Shown: positions 46,166 through 53,525 of the stretch, in pieces
How the letters are laid out: each line of letters begins with the position of its first letter
Position numbering within the stretch: the stretch's first letter is position 1
Source of the DNA: Halothiobacillus sp. 35-54-62
GTDB lineage: Bacteria; Pseudomonadota; Gammaproteobacteria; Halothiobacillales; Halothiobacillaceae
DNA: 57,945 bases
Direction: 5' to 3'
Assembly (NCBI GenBank): GCA_002281295.1
Contig: NCFS01000004.1
Location: 1-57,945 of the forward strand
The notes under the pieces: generated by a model
Seen by the model: only the letters and a program-made list of their open reading frames with translations
Databases searched by the model: none
What the model was told of the DNA's origin: nothing
Translations under genes and position numbers: made by a program

Positions 46166-47148
46166 GGTGTGGCAGGTCCTGGTTTTGAGGCGGGGGCCGA
46201 TGCGGTGGCTTGTAGGCCGGCTTTGGGCAGCATCGACGCGGGCAGTTGTAATTCAAGATCTACCCGCCGATTTTCGGCGCGCCCTATGGGCGTATCGTTT
46301 GAGGCAATGGGCTGGGTATCGGCAAAGCCAATGGCAGAGAGCCGATTAGGCTGTACGCCGTGGCTGATGAGTTGTTGAACCACGGCTGCGGCACGGCCGG
46401 CTGAAAGCTCCCAATTGGAGGGAAATTGCGCGGTATGAATTGGGCGGTCATCGGTGTGCCCTTGAACCGCGATGGGGTAATTTCCCGCTTTGAGGCGATC
46501 GGCGAGGCGATTTAATAAGCCTTGGCCAGCGGGCGATAAATCGGAATTGCCAGAGCTAAACAGGATGTTGTCTTTTACCCGCAGATTAACTCGGCCTTTA
46601 ACAACCGACACATCCACATCCTTACCCAGCCCCGAAAACAGGGCATTGGCTTGAGTTTGCGTGGCATCGTCGGTGGCCGGTGGGTTGGCGGTGGGTTCTT
46701 CGGGTGTGTTTGGGGGCTGTGTGCCCGCTGAACCAATTAACGCATTGCTCGCTTGGGGGATGTTGCCTTGGGTGGGGTTTTGCCCGGGTGAAGTTTGCGT
46801 GGTTGCCATGGGGCCGGTTTGCGGGGTGGGGGTGCTATCGACCTTTTGCGCCTCTTGCGTGCTACCGCTGCTGGCGGGCAGTTGGGGGCTATTGTCTCGG
46901 CTTTGGTACGCATAGGCGGCCAGCATCACAAACATGGCCATCAGCAAGGTCATTAAATCAGCTAGGGTGACGAGCCATAAATATTGGTCGTCTTCTCGAT
47001 CGGGCGGATTTTCATCCCAGCCCTCGTGCCAGGGCCGTGCGAAGGCGGCTTTTTGTTCAGCCAAACGCAACTCGGTTTCGATCTGCTGGCGCGCCAGTTC
47101 ATCGCTGATCGGCGGGGTTGGGCTTGTGTGGGGCGCTTGTGTGGGCAT
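46162..47148 (-). CDS. motB: MotB-type flagellar stator protein
   Basis: Peptidoglycan-anchoring half of the stator ion channel. A soluble N-terminus of about 55 residues precedes one membrane span (LWLVTLADLMTLLMAMFVML) that contains the ion-binding aspartate D64. A Pro/Thr/Gln-rich linker is followed by an OmpA-type peptidoglycan-binding domain with QGHTDDRP, NWELSAGRAAAVVQQL and ENRRVDLEL. 328 residues. No good ribosome site is visible before the ATG at 47148; the gap to motA is 17 bases. Proton versus sodium use cannot be decided. Confidence 0.93.
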   Translation of the reverse strand: MPTQAPHTSPTPPISDELARQQIETELRLAEQKAAFARPWHEGWDENPPDREDDQYLWLVTLADLMTLLMAMFVMLAAYAYQSRDNSPQLPASSGSTQEAQKVDSTPTPQTGPMATTQTSPGQNPTQGNIPQASNALIGSAGTQPPNTPEEPTANPPATDDATQTQANALFSGLGKDVDVSVVKGRVNLRVKDNILFSSGNSDLSPAGQGLLNRLADRLKAGNYPIAVQGHTDDRPIHTAQFPSNWELSAGRAAAVVQQLISHGVQPNRLSAIGFADTQPIASNDTPIGRAENRRVDLELQLPASMLPKAGLQATASAPASKPGPATP

Positions 47149-47165
47149 GAGGTGCGGCGGTGTGT

Positions 47166-47984
47166 TCAGCGTGCGCGGGGGGAGGCCGCGCCGCGTTTGG
47201 CCGGTTGGGCGGCGACCTCGCGCAGCTCGTCCTCACTTTGGGCGAGGAAGGATTGCAGGGTTTCTCGGATGAAGGCCGGTGAGCGTTGCTGCTGCATGAG
47301 CATGACGCCCTCAACCATCATATTCATGACCATGACGCGCTGCTCGGTGCGGCGCTCAAGTTTTAGGGCAATGGGTTTAAACACCAGGTTAGCCAGTAAA
47401 ATGCCATAAAGTGTGGCCACCAGCGCAAGCGCCATGCTGCCGCCAATTTCGGTAAAGTGCGCCGCATCCATCGCGTGCATCATATTAATTAAACCGAGCA
47501 GGGTGCCGAGCAAACCAAACGCGGGGGCAAAGGAGGACATGGTGCGAAAAATTTGTGCCTCGGCGCGCTCGCGGGCGCGCATTCGGCCGATGCGCCACTG
47601 TAGGAGCGTCATGATGTCTTGATTGCTGGCACCATCCAGCACCATTTGCATGCCACTGCGTAAAAACGGGTTTTTGATGCGGTTCAGTTTTTCATCCGCG
47701 CGGTTAATTTCGCCTTGGAATTTGAGCTTGGCAACATCGACCAGCTCAGCAATATCACGCTCTGCATAGAGCCGCTCATTGCGCAGCACGATGCTAAACA
47801 CCCGAAAAACGCGCAATACTTCATGCAGCGGGTAGCTCACCAACGTGGCCGCCAAGGTGCCGCCCAGTACCAAGAGCAAGCCGGGCAAGTTAACAAAATC
47901 GCCGATATGGTTCGATTCCAGCAAAATGGCACCGATAATAATGCCAAAGCCGCCGATCATGCCGATAAGGGTTGAAGGATTCAA
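47166..47984 (-). CDS. motA: MotA-type flagellar stator protein (TTG start)
   Basis: Four-span channel subunit that drives flagellar rotation with MotB. The N-terminus reads NPSTLIGMIGGFGIIIGAIL, as in PomA/MotA. The rotor-contacting cytoplasmic loop has RSGMQMVLDGASNQD and RRIGRM-type sequence. The last spans include FAPAFGLLGTLLGLINMM and GSMALALVATLYGILLANL. I choose the TTG at 47984 (272 residues): AGAGG stands seven bases upstream and the alignment to homologs begins there. A sigma-28-type -10 (48016-48023) lies downstream of the ATG at 48032, so that ATG would not be on the transcript. It heads motA-motB-HIT-GGDEF/EAL. Confidence 0.93.
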   Translation of the reverse strand: MNPSTLIGMIGGFGIIIGAILLESNHIGDFVNLPGLLLVLGGTLAATLVSYPLHEVLRVFRVFSIVLRNERLYAERDIAELVDVAKLKFQGEINRADEKLNRIKNPFLRSGMQMVLDGASNQDIMTLLQWRIGRMRARERAEAQIFRTMSSFAPAFGLLGTLLGLINMMHAMDAAHFTEIGGSMALALVATLYGILLANLVFKPIALKLERRTEQRVMVMNMMVEGVMLMQQQRSPAFIRETLQSFLAQSEDELREVAAQPAKRGAASPRAR

Positions 47985-48015
47985 TGCGTGGCCTCTGACG
48001 TGTGTTGGTTTGTGG

Positions 48016-48042
48016 TTATCGGCAGAATACAAGATTTATTGA
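48016..48042 (-). promoter_or_regulatory. Sigma-28 (FliA)-type promoter of motA
   Basis: Minus strand: a perfect -10 GCCGATAA (48023 to 48016), preceded 15 bases earlier by TCAA in place of the consensus TAAA. Transcription should begin near 48009, just before the TTG start of motA with its AGAGG ribosome site. Confidence 0.65.
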
Positions 48043-48102
48043 ATCGGGTTTTAATTCATCGGTGCGTGCCCCGCGCGGCAAACGCAGGGGAACGGAGGGG
48101 GC

Positions 48103-48924
48103 ATGATTGATACCCATTGTCATTTAGAGGATTTGCTGGCGTTTTATCCGTTGGAACAGGTGCTTTCTTGCGCCAAGCAGGCGGGGGTGGGCGGGCTTAT
48201 TGCCGTGGGGGTGGCGCCATCGCGCTGGCTCGCGCAAAAAATGGCCGCACAGCAGGCGCGCGCGCTGGGCGATGCGCCGCGTTTTTCGCTGGGCTTGGCT
48301 TATGGTATCCACCCGTGGTGGGCGGATGCGGTGGCGCCAGCCTTGGGGCTGGCGGCTTTAGCGCGCTGGCTGGCTCAAGAACGGGCCGATACGCTGGCTG
48401 TGGGCGAAATCGGGCTGGATTTTGCACCCAACATGCCGCCGATGGCGCGGCAGATGGCATTGTTTGAAGGGCAAGTTGCCCTCGCCGTCGCGCAGGCGTT
48501 GCCGGTGATTCTGCACGAGCGAAAATCGGCAGATGTGCTGCTTAAAGTAATTCGCCAAACCGCCGGTTTGCGTGGGGTGGTGCATGGTTTTGTGGGCTCG
48601 CGCCAGCAGGCTGAAGCGTTCATTGCGCAGGGGTTTTATTTGGGTGTGGGGGCTGCCATCACCCATCCCCGAGCCACACGGCTGCGTGCTATGTTGGCCG
48701 CGTTGCCGGTTGACTATTTGCTTTTGGAATCGGATGCGCCGAATCAGCCGGGGGCGCGACATAAAAATGCGCCCAATGAACCGGCGTTTATCGGTGAGCA
48801 GTTGGCTGTTTTGGCCGAGATACGGGGCGATGAGCCCGATGCGCTTGGCCGCCAACTGGATGCCAATGCGATTGCTTTATTTGGCTGCGGTTTAGCCCAG
48901 TCGGTCAATCACGGCCCAAGCTGA
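48103..48924 (+). CDS. TatD-family metal-dependent hydrolase
   Basis: TIM-barrel hydrolase of the TatD/YcfH/YjjV group; members act as 3'-5' deoxyribonucleases or D-aminoacyl-tRNA hydrolases. The metal ligands are visible: THCHLEDL, GEIGLDF, LHERKS, VHGFVGS and LESDAPNQPG. 273 residues. Strong ribosome site GGAGGG before the ATG. It diverges from motA, and its last 33 bases overlap the end of the convergent folE2, so the two 3' ends are antisense to each other. Which TatD paralogue it is cannot be said. Confidence 0.9.
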   Translation: MIDTHCHLEDLLAFYPLEQVLSCAKQAGVGGLIAVGVAPSRWLAQKMAAQQARALGDAPRFSLGLAYGIHPWWADAVAPALGLAALARWLAQERADTLAVGEIGLDFAPNMPPMARQMALFEGQVALAVAQALPVILHERKSADVLLKVIRQTAGLRGVVHGFVGSRQQAEAFIAQGFYLGVGAAITHPRATRLRAMLAALPVDYLLLESDAPNQPGARHKNAPNEPAFIGEQLAVLAEIRGDEPDALGRQLDANAIALFGCGLAQSVNHGPS

Positions 48925-49692
48925 GTGGTTGTGAATGGATTCAAAATTTTCAACGGTGACCCGATAGCCATCAATCCCGGCGTAGGTGGCGAGGGTGCCG
49001 GCGACATCGCGGATCATGTCTTCAACAAATTTAGGATGATCGAAGGCGTATTCGGTAATAAATTTCTCATCGGGGCGTTTGAGCAAGCCCCAGAGCGCGC
49101 AAGAGCCTTGATCTTCAATAGCGCGGATTAAATCGCGAATCGAGAGGGCGCTATCGGTTACGCGCACGGTTACGCTAACGTGCGAGCGCTGATTGTGCGC
49201 GCCATAGGCTGAAATTTCTTTAGAGCAAGGGCACAAGCTTGTAACCGGAACCACAAGCGCCAGCCGCGTTTCGCTGTGGCCTTGGGCGTTTAGCTGGCTT
49301 ATCAAGCTCAGCTGATAATCCATGAGGGCTTTTTGGCCGGAAACGGGGGCCGCTTTTTCCACAAAAAACGGCAGGGTGAATTGCACATCGGCCGCGTGGG
49401 CGTGCAGCAGTTCGGCCATTTGGCGCGTCCAATCGGGCAGAGTGGCGAGCGAAAGCTCTAGCGGCTCTGCATTAAGCAGCGCCACAAACCGCGACATATG
49501 CGTGCCTTTTTTATCGGCAGGCAGGGCCACGGTAAGCTCGCATTCGGCAATGCTGGCCTGGCGATAAGCCCCATCAACCACGGTGAGCGGGTGTTTAATG
49601 GCTTTAATGCCGACCCGATCAATCTCAATATTGCGGGCATCGAACGAAGATTGCACATCGGGCATAGCAGCGGGCGGGGCGGTATGGGACAT
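48892..49692 (-). CDS. folE2: GTP cyclohydrolase FolE2 (type IB)
   Basis: Converts GTP to dihydroneopterin triphosphate, the first step to folate and to queuosine. It is the metal-promiscuous COG1469 type, unrelated in sequence to FolE. Signatures: MPDVQSSFDARNIEIDRVG near the start, the active-site cysteine segment TSLCPCSKEIS, and HNQRSHVSV. I start at the ATG at 49692, ten codons before the conserved PDVQ (266 residues). An upstream start at 49767 would overlap queD. It follows queD by 43 bases, which fits supply of the QueD substrate. Confidence 0.95.
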   Translation of the reverse strand: MSHTAPPAAMPDVQSSFDARNIEIDRVGIKAIKHPLTVVDGAYRQASIAECELTVALPADKKGTHMSRFVALLNAEPLELSLATLPDWTRQMAELLHAHAADVQFTLPFFVEKAAPVSGQKALMDYQLSLISQLNAQGHSETRLALVVPVTSLCPCSKEISAYGAHNQRSHVSVTVRVTDSALSIRDLIRAIEDQGSCALWGLLKRPDEKFITEYAFDHPKFVEDMIRDVAGTLATYAGIDGYRVTVENFESIHNHSAWAVIDRLG

Positions 49693-49735
49693 AAAAAACC
49701 TGTAACGAGATGAAAATTTAAGCTTAGCAGACGTG

Positions 49736-50170
49736 TCAAGCGCGATAGGTGACGGCGGAGTATTCATTCTCCCAAACCGTGATGGCCGAAATGCGGGCGT
49801 TTGGCTGATTTAACACGCCACTTAATTCAACAAAAAACCATACGGCAATATGCTCAGCCGTGGGGTTGATTTGATCAAACGGGGCGATTTCATTCAAAAA
49901 TTGGTGATCGAGCTTTTTAGCGGCTTCCCGCGCGGCTTTTTTCATGGTTTTGAAATCAACCACCATGCCGACGCCATCAAGCTTTTGCCCCGTAACTTCG
50001 ACCATAATTTTCCAGTTATGGCCATGCAGCCGAGCGCAATTCCCCTCATAGCCGAGCAAGCGGTGGGCGGCGGCAAAATCAACCGTGACGCTGAGCGCAA
50101 ACGTGCTGCTCGATGCGGCTAACTGGGTGGTGATTTGCCCGAGGGTGGGATTGCTTTGGGCGGGGTTCAT
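49736..50170 (-). CDS. queD: 6-carboxytetrahydropterin synthase
   Basis: Turns dihydroneopterin triphosphate into 6-carboxytetrahydropterin, the second step of queuosine synthesis. The zinc ligands H36, H49 and H51 and the catalytic cysteine C45 are visible in FAAAHRLLGYEGNCARLHGHNW, which I give in part: CARLHGHNW. Also present are LDHQFLN, NPTAEHIAVWFF and the substrate glutamate in VWENEYS. 144 residues, slightly longer at the N-terminus than E. coli QueD (121). Its start overlaps the dxs stop as ATGA. Confidence 0.94.
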   Translation of the reverse strand: MNPAQSNPTLGQITTQLAASSSTFALSVTVDFAAAHRLLGYEGNCARLHGHNWKIMVEVTGQKLDGVGMVVDFKTMKKAAREAAKKLDHQFLNEIAPFDQINPTAEHIAVWFFVELSGVLNQPNARISAITVWENEYSAVTYRA

Positions 50171-52068
50171 GCGGGCAGTACCTGCGTCAAAAATTCGGTC
50201 ATCGTACGGTTTAGGCAGGTTTCGTCAAGTCCGCAATCGTGCAAGCATTCTTGGCGTGTGCCGTGTTCGATAAATTCATCGGGTAAACTTAAGTGCTTGA
50301 CGGGTTTGCATAACCCCTGCTCGGCCGCCTGCGCGATGAGCGTTGCGCCGATGCCGCCCAATTTGCTGCCTTCTTCAATAATGAGCCAGCCGGCATGCTG
50401 CTCGATCAGCGGGCGCAGGGTGACCCAGTCGATGGGTTTGGCCCAGCGTAAATCCACGATGGTGGCCGGCAACGCGGCGGCGGCGGTTAATGCGGTTTGC
50501 ACTTTAGAGCCTAAGGCTACCACCAAAATACTGTGTTGGGGGGTGGGCATTCGCCGCCGCACGCGCAAGCCCAACGGCTGGCCGGCCGGCTCGCCACCTA
50601 AATCAGCGGGGCATTCACCCCGGGGGTAGCGCACCAGTACGGGCGATGGGGCTTGAATGCCGATATTGAGCGCCGCTTGCAGTTCGAGGGCATCGCTCGG
50701 TACGGCGATTGTAAGATTGGGAATGGCTTGGCCGAAGGCTAAATCAAAACTGCCCGCATGGGTTGCGCCATCGGGGCCCACCAAGCCCGCCCGATCAATG
50801 GCAAATAGGACGGGTAAGTTTTGCAGGGCAATATCATGGATGACCTGATCCCAAGCCCGTTGCAAAAAGGTGGAATAAATGGCGACCACAGGCCGCAGGC
50901 CTTCGGTGGCAAGCCCGCCTGCAAAGGTAACGGCATGTTGTTCGGCAATGCCTACATCAAAGCAGCGGCTGGGATTTTGGGCGGCAAACCGGGCTAAACC
51001 CGAGCCCTCAATCATGGCGGGGGTAATCACCACCACTTGGGGGTTAGCGCATTGCGTGTCGAGCCAATCGCTAAAGCCTTGAGTCCAGGTTTTGCCGGCG
51101 GCGGCTGGGGTGGGTTGGGGTTCGATTTTTGGATCAAATTTGCCCACGCCGTGGTAGCGCACTGGGTCGAGCTCGGCGGGATTAAACCCCCGGCCTTTTT
51201 GCGTGACGACATGCAATAAACGCGGGCCGGTCTGGGTGCGCAAGTTTTCAAGCGTTTCGACCAGCAAAGTCACATCGTGGCCATCAATCGGGCCAAAATA
51301 GGCAAAGCCCAATTCTTCAAACAGGCTGGTAACCCCGAGCAAATGCTTGACGCCATCACGCAAGCCTGCGCGCGTGGTATTCAAAATTTCGCCCAAGGGG
51401 CCGGTTTGTGCGAGCAAGCTTTGCCCGCCGCTGCGCAATTTATTCACCACGGGGTTGCTGCGCAGGCGCGTTAAATGCTGGTTGAGCGCGCCGACATTTT
51501 TGGAGATGCTCATTTCGTTGTCATTAAGCACCACGAGCAGGTTTGCTTTTAGTTCGCCGGCATGGTTAAGCGCCTCGAAGGCTTGGCCGGCGGTGAGCGC
51601 GCCATCACCAATAATGGCCACGGCGTGATGTGTTTTGCCTTGCAATTTGGCCGCCGCCGCCATGCCGAGCGCCGCGCTAATGGAGGTGCTGGAATGCCCC
51701 GCGCCGAAGGGATCAAACGTGCTTTCTGCGCGGCGGGTAAAGCCCGATAAGCCATCGCGCATCCGCAGGCCGCTCATTGCGTTCCGCCGTCCGGTGAGCA
51801 TTTTATGACCATAGGTTTGGTGGCCTACATCCCACACTAAGCGGTCATCGGGGGTGTTAAACACATAATGCAGGGCAATGGTGAGCTCGATTACGCCTAA
51901 ATTGGCCGCTAAATGGCCGCCGGTTTGCGCCACGCGGGTAATGAGTTCGGCGCGCAGTTGGGCGGCCAAGGGGGGGAGCTGGCGTTTTGTTAAGCGTCGA
52001 AGATCATCGGGGTGCTCGATTAAGTCGAGTAAATCCAACAGCGGGGTATCACGGGAAAGGGGCGGCAT
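50167..52068 (-). CDS. dxs: 1-deoxy-D-xylulose-5-phosphate synthase
   Basis: Thiamine-diphosphate enzyme that condenses pyruvate and glyceraldehyde 3-phosphate, the entry step of the MEP isoprenoid pathway. The N-terminus has VIELTIALHYVFNTPDDRLVWDVGHQTYGHK (given here as DVGHQTYGHK). The cofactor-binding motif is IGDGALTAGQAFEALNHAG. The transketolase-like centre has DRAGLVGPDGATHAG, and FDVGIAEQHAVTFAGGLA carries the catalytic glutamate. 633 residues, usual for the family. It overlaps ispA (TAATG) and queD (ATGA). Confidence 0.97.
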   Translation of the reverse strand: MPPLSRDTPLLDLLDLIEHPDDLRRLTKRQLPPLAAQLRAELITRVAQTGGHLAANLGVIELTIALHYVFNTPDDRLVWDVGHQTYGHKMLTGRRNAMSGLRMRDGLSGFTRRAESTFDPFGAGHSSTSISAALGMAAAAKLQGKTHHAVAIIGDGALTAGQAFEALNHAGELKANLLVVLNDNEMSISKNVGALNQHLTRLRSNPVVNKLRSGGQSLLAQTGPLGEILNTTRAGLRDGVKHLLGVTSLFEELGFAYFGPIDGHDVTLLVETLENLRTQTGPRLLHVVTQKGRGFNPAELDPVRYHGVGKFDPKIEPQPTPAAAGKTWTQGFSDWLDTQCANPQVVVITPAMIEGSGLARFAAQNPSRCFDVGIAEQHAVTFAGGLATEGLRPVVAIYSTFLQRAWDQVIHDIALQNLPVLFAIDRAGLVGPDGATHAGSFDLAFGQAIPNLTIAVPSDALELQAALNIGIQAPSPVLVRYPRGECPADLGGEPAGQPLGLRVRRRMPTPQHSILVVALGSKVQTALTAAAALPATIVDLRWAKPIDWVTLRPLIEQHAGWLIIEEGSKLGGIGATLIAQAAEQGLCKPVKHLSLPDEFIEHGTRQECLHDCGLDETCLNRTMTEFLTQVLPA

Positions 52069-53054
52069 TAGTGATCTCGGGTGAGCACAAATTCTGCGCA
52101 GGCACGCAGGGCATCGGCTGATTGCCCCAAGGGGGCGAGTGCCTGTACGGCTTCGGCCATCGTGGTGCGCAAATGGCGGCGCGCGGTGTCGAGCCCCAAT
52201 ACGGTGACATAAGAGGCTTTGTGATCGGCGGCATCTTTACCCGGTGTTTTGCCGAGCTGCTCGACGCTGCCGGTGGCATCCAAAATATCATCCTGAATTT
52301 GAAAGGCTAAACCCAAGGGGCGAATGAAGGCGGCCAGTGCCGCTTGCACTGTGGGGGTTTTTGTTACGGCGCCCATCATGAGTGCCGCGTGCAGCAAGGC
52401 ACCGGTTTTAAGTTGGTGCATTTGGCTTAATTCAGCGGTTGTGGGCGCGCAGGTGGCGGGCGTGGTATCCATGTGCTGGCCGAACACCATGCGGCTGGCC
52501 CCTTCGCTTAATAAGCGAACCCAAGCGAGCCGCGTGGCATCGGTTAGCTTTTGGGCATCGCTTAGCAGCCCAAAAGCTAACGATTGCAGTGCATCGCCCG
52601 CCAAAATGGCCGTGGCTTCATCAAAGGCTCGATGCACGGTGGGTTTGCCGCGCCGCAAATCATCGTTATCCATGCTGGGTAAATCATCATGGATAAGCGA
52701 GTACCCATGAATCAGCTCAACGGCGATAGCCGCCGGCCACAACGGGCTTTGATTGAGCGTGGCGTGCTCGGGCAGCAGCGGGGCGCCATCGGCCCCATGG
52801 CCGCCCAGCATAACGAGCATGGGGCGAATGCGCTTGCCGCCTTGTTGCACGGCATAACTTATGGCCTCGGCCAGACGCGGGGGCGCGTCGGCTAAAATAA
52901 GGGACAATTGCGCGGCTAATTGCGCTTCAAACAGCAGTTTAAAGGCTTGGTGCCAAGCGCTAAATTCGGCTTTAAATTCCGTGCTGAACTCAGCCCCAAA
53001 TTCAGCGGCCAAAGCCGATGCCCCGCCCACCGCGTTAGACATCAAAAAACGCAT
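52068..53054 (-). CDS. ispA: Polyprenyl (farnesyl) diphosphate synthase
   Basis: Adds isopentenyl units to make farnesyl diphosphate for quinones and the undecaprenyl carrier. The first aspartate-rich motif is HDDLPSMDNDDLRRG and the second is QIQDDILD. GGKRIRPMLVML binds the diphosphate. The 328 residues exceed E. coli IspA (299) because of an N-terminal segment that repeats A-E-F units (residues about 18-31). ATGs at 53054 and 53042 both overlap the xseB stop, and either could be used. Middle gene of xseB-ispA-dxs. Confidence 0.95.
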   Translation of the reverse strand: MRFLMSNAVGGASALAAEFGAEFSTEFKAEFSAWHQAFKLLFEAQLAAQLSLILADAPPRLAEAISYAVQQGGKRIRPMLVMLGGHGADGAPLLPEHATLNQSPLWPAAIAVELIHGYSLIHDDLPSMDNDDLRRGKPTVHRAFDEATAILAGDALQSLAFGLLSDAQKLTDATRLAWVRLLSEGASRMVFGQHMDTTPATCAPTTAELSQMHQLKTGALLHAALMMGAVTKTPTVQAALAAFIRPLGLAFQIQDDILDATGSVEQLGKTPGKDAADHKASYVTVLGLDTARRHLRTTMAEAVQALAPLGQSADALRACAEFVLTRDH

Positions 53055-53346
53055 CGGCAGGTGGCATGGCGGGTTTGGATTTAGGCGCGGTGGTGTCGGG
53101 CTCGGTGGGCTGGTTTAACGCATCAATGCGCTGCTCGGCCGCTTTAAGCGCTTGCTCGCACTGGCGAGCAAGCTGCGTGCCGCGCTCATAGTCTTTAATT
53201 GATTGCTCAAGCGTGGTGTCGCCTTGTTCCATTCGCGCCACAATTTGCTCTAACTCGGCCATGCTGCGCTCATATTGGGCGATCACGTCGGGGTTGCCCG
53301 CATGAATCAGCTCAGATTGATCGGGCGAGGTTTTGCGAACAGCCAT
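53035..53346 (-). CDS. xseB: Exodeoxyribonuclease VII small subunit
   Basis: Small regulatory subunit that binds several copies to XseA in the single-strand nuclease. The central family segment is seen as MAELEQIVARMEQGDTTLE, SIKDYERGTQLARQCE and LKAAEQRI. 103 residues, with a longer C-terminal tail of Pro/Thr/Lys than in E. coli (80). It opens the operon xseB-ispA-dxs-queD-folE2 and overlaps ispA. A leader of about 30 bases links it to the promoter at 53381. Confidence 0.94.
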   Translation of the reverse strand: MAVRKTSPDQSELIHAGNPDVIAQYERSMAELEQIVARMEQGDTTLEQSIKDYERGTQLARQCEQALKAAEQRIDALNQPTEPDTTAPKSKPAMPPADAFFDV

Positions 53347-53380
53347 CGGATTCTCTTTTTATGAATGAATGGGGCGTGCA

Positions 53381-53408
53381 ATTATAGCGCCGAAAAGGCC
53401 GATCAATA
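53381..53408 (-). promoter_or_regulatory. Promoter of the xseB-ispA-dxs-queD-folE2 operon
   Basis: A consensus TATAAT on the minus strand (53386 to 53381). The best -35 candidate is TATTGA (53408 to 53403), 16 bases upstream and weak. The start would be near 53374, about 28 bases before the xseB ATG. Confidence 0.6.
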
Positions 53409-53525
53409 CAGAGCAAACCCAGCAATAGCGTTAAGGCTGCTAGAATCCAAAAAAAGCGTTAGGTCACGAGCCTGTCATGGCACAACCGTTCGCGCGTTGA
53501 GCTCAAAAAGGATAAAAAGATCACT

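Noticed and set aside
47961-47968. A plus-strand GCCGATAA inside motA, possible sigma-28 promoter for tatD
   Set aside because: No TAAA-like element lies 15 bases upstream, and it would sit about 140 bases before tatD within a coding region. It is probably a chance match.
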